From positions 1 through 13,695 of the forward strand of contig DCXY01000034.1 of the NCBI GenBank assembly GCA_002329155.1: a stretch of 13,695 bases of DNA. The letters are read 5' to 3'. The position numbers and the translations under genes were made by a program. Shown in pieces: positions 10,889 to 13,695 of the stretch (its first letter is position 1; each line of letters starts with the position of its first letter). This DNA is from Stenotrophomonas sp. UBA2124 (GTDB lineage Bacteria > Pseudomonadota > Gammaproteobacteria > Xanthomonadales > Xanthomonadaceae). A model generated the notes under the pieces. It was given only the letters and a program-made list of their open reading frames with translations, was not told the origin of the DNA and searched no databases.

Positions 10889-13695
10889 GGCTTGGCCTCC
10901 TGGTCAGCACGCGCATCCGGGGCGTTGCTTCCGCCAGGAACAATTTCGACTCTGATATCGCCACGCTGTGCCTGCGGCAGCTGCGCGGTGATCGCTTCAT
11001 AGACCGCCTTGGCACGGCGCAGGCCCAAGGCATCGTTGTAGGCATCGGACGCACGACGGTCGGCGTGGCCGGTGATCTTCACCACGCGGCTGTCCATCTC
11101 CACCAGGTACTTGCCGATATGGCCCAGCAGCGGCAGGTACTGCGGCTTGATGCTGGACTGGTCGGTGTCGAACAGCACGTTGCCCAGCTCCGGCCAGGAC
11201 AGCAGGCCCACCACGGTGCTCTGCTCGTCACGCGGGTTGGTGCGCAGGCTCACGCGGGTGCGGTCGGCCACATCGCCCGGCAGCGCCGCCACCAGTGCCT
11301 TGCGCACCGCCACCGCACGGTCGAACGCCAGCAGCTCGTCCTCGCCATGGGCGGCGACGATGATGTCGCCACCGTCATGGGCGCGGATCTGCTCGGCCAT
11401 CTTGTCGATGGCCGGCTGGTACTGGCTGCGGATCTCGGCGCTGGCCGGGGTGAACATCACCTCGCCCAGCTCCACGTCCACCTGCTGGCTGCCCTCGCCC
11501 TTCACCAGGCCCGGCGGCAGCTTCACACCGAAGTCGAAGCGCACCGGCAGCCCCGGGGTGATGCGGCGCACCAGCGGGTTGGCCGTGGTGAACACGCTGC
11601 CCGGCGGCAACGTGGCCGGATCCACCTTCAGGATGAAGTTGCGGCCACGCTCTTCGCGCCCGCCATCGACACCGATCAGGTTGTAGCGACCGTACTGGTC
11701 GGTTTCCACCAGCAGGCCTTCCACCGAAGCGATACGCACGCCCGGAATGCCACGCTCGTCCACGCCATCGTTGCGGATGACGTAATCCACGCGGTAGCCA
11801 CCCTCGGTCTGGCTGACACGACGCTCCACGCTCGGCAGCGCGGCGGTCAGGCCCTTGGCGGCGTCGCCCGAGGCATTGCTCACTTCAGTGCGGCCCGTGG
11901 CATCCATGCGCAGCGTCACGCCCTGCTTGGTGGTCAGCACCAGGTCACCGGTGAACTCCGGCGAACGCAGCAGCTGGCTCACCACGACCTGGCGTGCCTG
12001 TGCCGGGTCGGCATCGGACTGACGGCCACCGATGGTGCCGATGGCGATGCCATGCAGCAGCGGCGAGCTGGCGTCGGCTTCCGGCTGCGGGCCGGCACCA
12101 CGGTCCACCGTAGTCGAGTTGGCGATGTACGCACCCGGGGCGAAACCACCCTGGATGTGCACGCCGGTCATCTCGGCGCTGTCCTGCCAGCCATCGCTGT
12201 CGCGGTCGTCGAACACCGTACCCATCAGGGTGGACTCGCCGGTCATCGGGTCGGCCACCATCTGCACGGTCGCAGTGGCCACGTTGGACACGCGGCTGCC
12301 GTTGTCGTGCACCTCGGCTGCGTTGGTGTGCAGGCCGGCGCGTACGCCAGCGCCCACGCGCAGCAGGTAGGTGATGGTGGCGCGGCCACCGGTGGCGATG
12401 TCGATCTGATCCACGCGGATCGGGTAGCTGCCTGCCAGGCGGCCCACGCCGTCACGGTCGGCCACTTCCACCGAGCCTTCCACCAGGTTGAAGCCCGGCG
12501 GCGGCGTATCGACTAGCGTGCCATCGATGACATCGGCATCACCGATGTTCTCCATGGTCACGGTGTAACGCACCAGGTCACCCACCTTCACGTCGCGCGG
12601 GTTGGCCTGCTTGGTCACACGCACGCGGGTGCCCCCCTCAACGGTCAGGTTGACCGTGGCGGTGTCGCACACCGGCGTCGGCACCGACAGGTCACAGACG
12701 CGGTACACGAAGCTGTCCAGGCCAACGAAGCCCGGGTTCGGCGTGTACACGCAGCTGCCCGCCGTGCAGGTCACGCTGCCGTTGCCCGGCTGCGTCACCA
12801 CGGTCAGCGAGTTCGGATCCAGCGGCACGCTCTGGGTGGTGTCGTTGCCGATCACGTTGAGGGTGACCGGGGTGTCGGCCTGGGTCCTGCCCTCGTCGTC
12901 CACGGCGTCGATGCGGTTCGGCGTCACCGTGATGGTGACCGTGGCCGTATCGCAGACCGGGGTCGGCGTGGAGGTGTCGCACACCTGGTACTGGTAGGTA
13001 TCCGTGCCCGAGTAGTTCGGGTTCGGGGTGTACGTCACCGAGCCATCCGGGTTGACCGTGGTGGTGCCGTTGGCCGGCGGGGTCACCACCGTCACCGAGG
13101 TCGGATCCAGCACGGTACCGGTCGAGGTGTCGTTGCCGATCACCGGCGTGGTCACCGGCGTGTTCGGGTCGGTGGTGGCGCTGTCGTCGATGGCCTCGAT
13201 CTGGTTCGGCAGCACGGTGATGGTCACCGTCGCCGTGGCGCAGTTGCCCGGGTTGAGGTTCTCGCAGATCTGGTAGGTGAAGGTATCCGTGCCCGAGTAG
13301 CCCGGGTTCGGGGTGTAGGTCACCGTGCCATCGCTGTTGATGACCACCGCGCCGTTCGACGGCGTGCTGACCTGGGTGATCGTCACCTTGGTCGGATCGG
13401 TGGGCAGGCCGCCCAGCGTGTCGTTGCCGAGCACGCTCACCGTCACCGGCGTGTTCTGCGCGGTGCTGGCCGAATCGTTGCTGGCAACGATCGCCGACGC
13501 ACCCACCACCACCGTCGCCACCGCGGTATCGCAGTTGCTCGGGTTGAGCGTCTCGCAGATCTCGTAGGTGTAGCTGTACGTACCGGCGGTCGTGTCCGGG
13601 GCGATGGTCAGCGTGCCATCCGGGGTCATGGTGATGCTGCCGTTGACCGGCGGCGGGGGCAGGCCCAGCGCGGTGCCATTGTTGGCAATACCCGG
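10885..13695 (-). CDS. Ig-repeat/DUF11 envelope protein with tandem OmpA-like C-terminal domains (5' part missing)
   Basis: The frame is open to the right window edge, so the true start and any signal peptide lie outside; 936 codons are visible. Numbering from the edge, residues 1-355 hold one partial and three full Ig-like repeats (about 96 aa each, with D-rich openings, GND, YTPNP and YSGTDT-type motifs). Residues about 356-480 are a DUF11 domain (VRVTKQANPRDVKVGDLVRY). About 483-700 resemble SdrD-B or carboxypeptidase-regulatory-like modules (GTVFDDRDSDGWQD and TDQYGRYNLIGVDGG). About 735-817 and 831-925 are two OmpA-like domains; the second has GHADRRASDAYNDALGLRRA, matching the peptidoglycan-binding signature, while the first is degenerate. 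This layout suggests a protein anchored to peptidoglycan at its C-terminus with an extended Ig stalk. Its TGA overlaps the next gene's ATG, so it is coupled to the barrel protein. Adhesion or envelope architecture are likely roles but unproven. Confidence 0.88.
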   Translation of the reverse strand, partial: PGIANNGTALGLPPPPVNGSITMTPDGTLTIAPDTTAGTYSYTYEICETLNPSNCDTAVATVVVGASAIVASNDSASTAQNTPVTVSVLGNDTLGGLPTDPTKVTITQVSTPSNGAVVINSDGTVTYTPNPGYSGTDTFTYQICENLNPGNCATATVTITVLPNQIEAIDDSATTDPNTPVTTPVIGNDTSTGTVLDPTSVTVVTPPANGTTTVNPDGSVTYTPNPNYSGTDTYQYQVCDTSTPTPVCDTATVTITVTPNRIDAVDDEGRTQADTPVTLNVIGNDTTQSVPLDPNSLTVVTQPGNGSVTCTAGSCVYTPNPGFVGLDSFVYRVCDLSVPTPVCDTATVNLTVEGGTRVRVTKQANPRDVKVGDLVRYTVTMENIGDADVIDGTLVDTPPPGFNLVEGSVEVADRDGVGRLAGSYPIRVDQIDIATGGRATITYLLRVGAGVRAGLHTNAAEVHDNGSRVSNVATATVQMVADPMTGESTLMGTVFDDRDSDGWQDSAEMTGVHIQGGFAPGAYIANSTTVDRGAGPQPEADASSPLLHGIAIGTIGGRQSDADPAQARQVVVSQLLRSPEFTGDLVLTTKQGVTLRMDATGRTEVSNASGDAAKGLTAALPSVERRVSQTEGGYRVDYVIRNDGVDERGIPGVRIASVEGLLVETDQYGRYNLIGVDGGREERGRNFILKVDPATLPPGSVFTTANPLVRRITPGLPVRFDFGVKLPPGLVKGEGSQQVDVELGEVMFTPASAEIRSQYQPAIDKMAEQIRAHDGGDIIVAAHGEDELLAFDRAVAVRKALVAALPGDVADRTRVSLRTNPRDEQSTVVGLLSWPELGNVLFDTDQSSIKPQYLPLLGHIGKYLVEMDSRVVKITGHADRRASDAYNDALGLRRAKAVYEAITAQLPQAQRGDIRVEIVPGGSNAPDARADQEAKP
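12631..13695 (-). repeat. Tandem Ig-like repeats of about 96 aa (about 288 bp) inside the envelope gene
   Basis: One partial and three full units run from the right edge at about 13695-13492, 13491-13204, 13203-12916 and 12915-12631. Landmark residues recur at 95-97 aa spacing: the GND triplet, then YTPNP and YSGTDT/FVGLDS. Each unit ends with a cysteine pair, C-x7-C in the first two (CETLNPSNC, CENLNPGNC) and C-x8-C in the last two (CDTSTPTPVC, CDLSVPTPVC). DNA identity between units is locally complete: 13281-13300 and 12996-13015 share an identical 20-mer at a 285-bp offset. The array continues beyond the window, so copy number is unknown. Confidence 0.9.

Noticed and set aside
9218..11002. 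Open frame of 594 aa on the + strand
   Set aside because: It is antisense to the barrel and envelope genes, with Val/Ala/His-rich composition typical of reverse-complement frames.
10666..12516. Open frame of 616 aa on the + strand
   Set aside because: It is antisense to the OmpA/DUF11 gene; composition is shadow-like (His, Arg, Gln, Ala rich) and there is no ribosome binding site or motif.

Overview
The window looks like chromosomal DNA from a GC-rich gammaproteobacterium of the Xanthomonadaceae, most likely Stenotrophomonas or a close relative. I infer this from codon use, the ubiK-comM pair beside a P-II gene, and the character of the envelope proteins. No search was run, so the genus is an inference. 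I see no rRNA, tRNA, CRISPR array, phage gene or transposase.

Left part (1-3477), housekeeping genes. It opens with the 3' end of a spermidine synthase gene (speE) and its strong intrinsic terminator. A compact kinase-like protein (460-1113, +) follows, then a convergent P-II nitrogen regulator (1183-1521, -). Divergent from P-II is the pair ubiK (ubiquinone biosynthesis accessory factor) and comM (AAA+ ATPase of natural transformation), with 10 nt between them.

Middle (3478-5370). An intergenic stretch of about 330 bp carries two tandem copies, exactly 130 bp apart, of a GC-rich element. Each copy folds into two hairpins inside complementary outer ends. Next comes a 508-aa alpha/beta-hydrolase (lipase/esterase fold, Ser-Asp-His triad visible) with a C-terminal domain I do not recognise. 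A perfect 10-bp hairpin separates it from the opposing operon.

Right part (5390-13695, all -). This is an apparent three-gene cell-envelope operon, read right to left. Gene 1, cut by the window edge, encodes a surface/periplasmic protein with tandem Ig-like repeats of about 96 aa, then a DUF11 domain, an SdrD-B-like region and two OmpA-like domains in tandem. It overlaps gene 2 by ATGA. Gene 2 encodes a 1247-aa exported protein with an Ig-like N-terminal part and a large predicted outer-membrane beta-barrel ending in an aromatic residue. After 126 nt, gene 3 encodes a secreted, cysteine-rich DUF11 protein (542 aa). My reading is that the three form one envelope system: a peptidoglycan-anchored Ig/DUF11 protein, an outer-membrane barrel, and a secreted DUF11 protein. 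The assembly and its function are inference. This operon is the part of the window most likely to hold undescribed biology.
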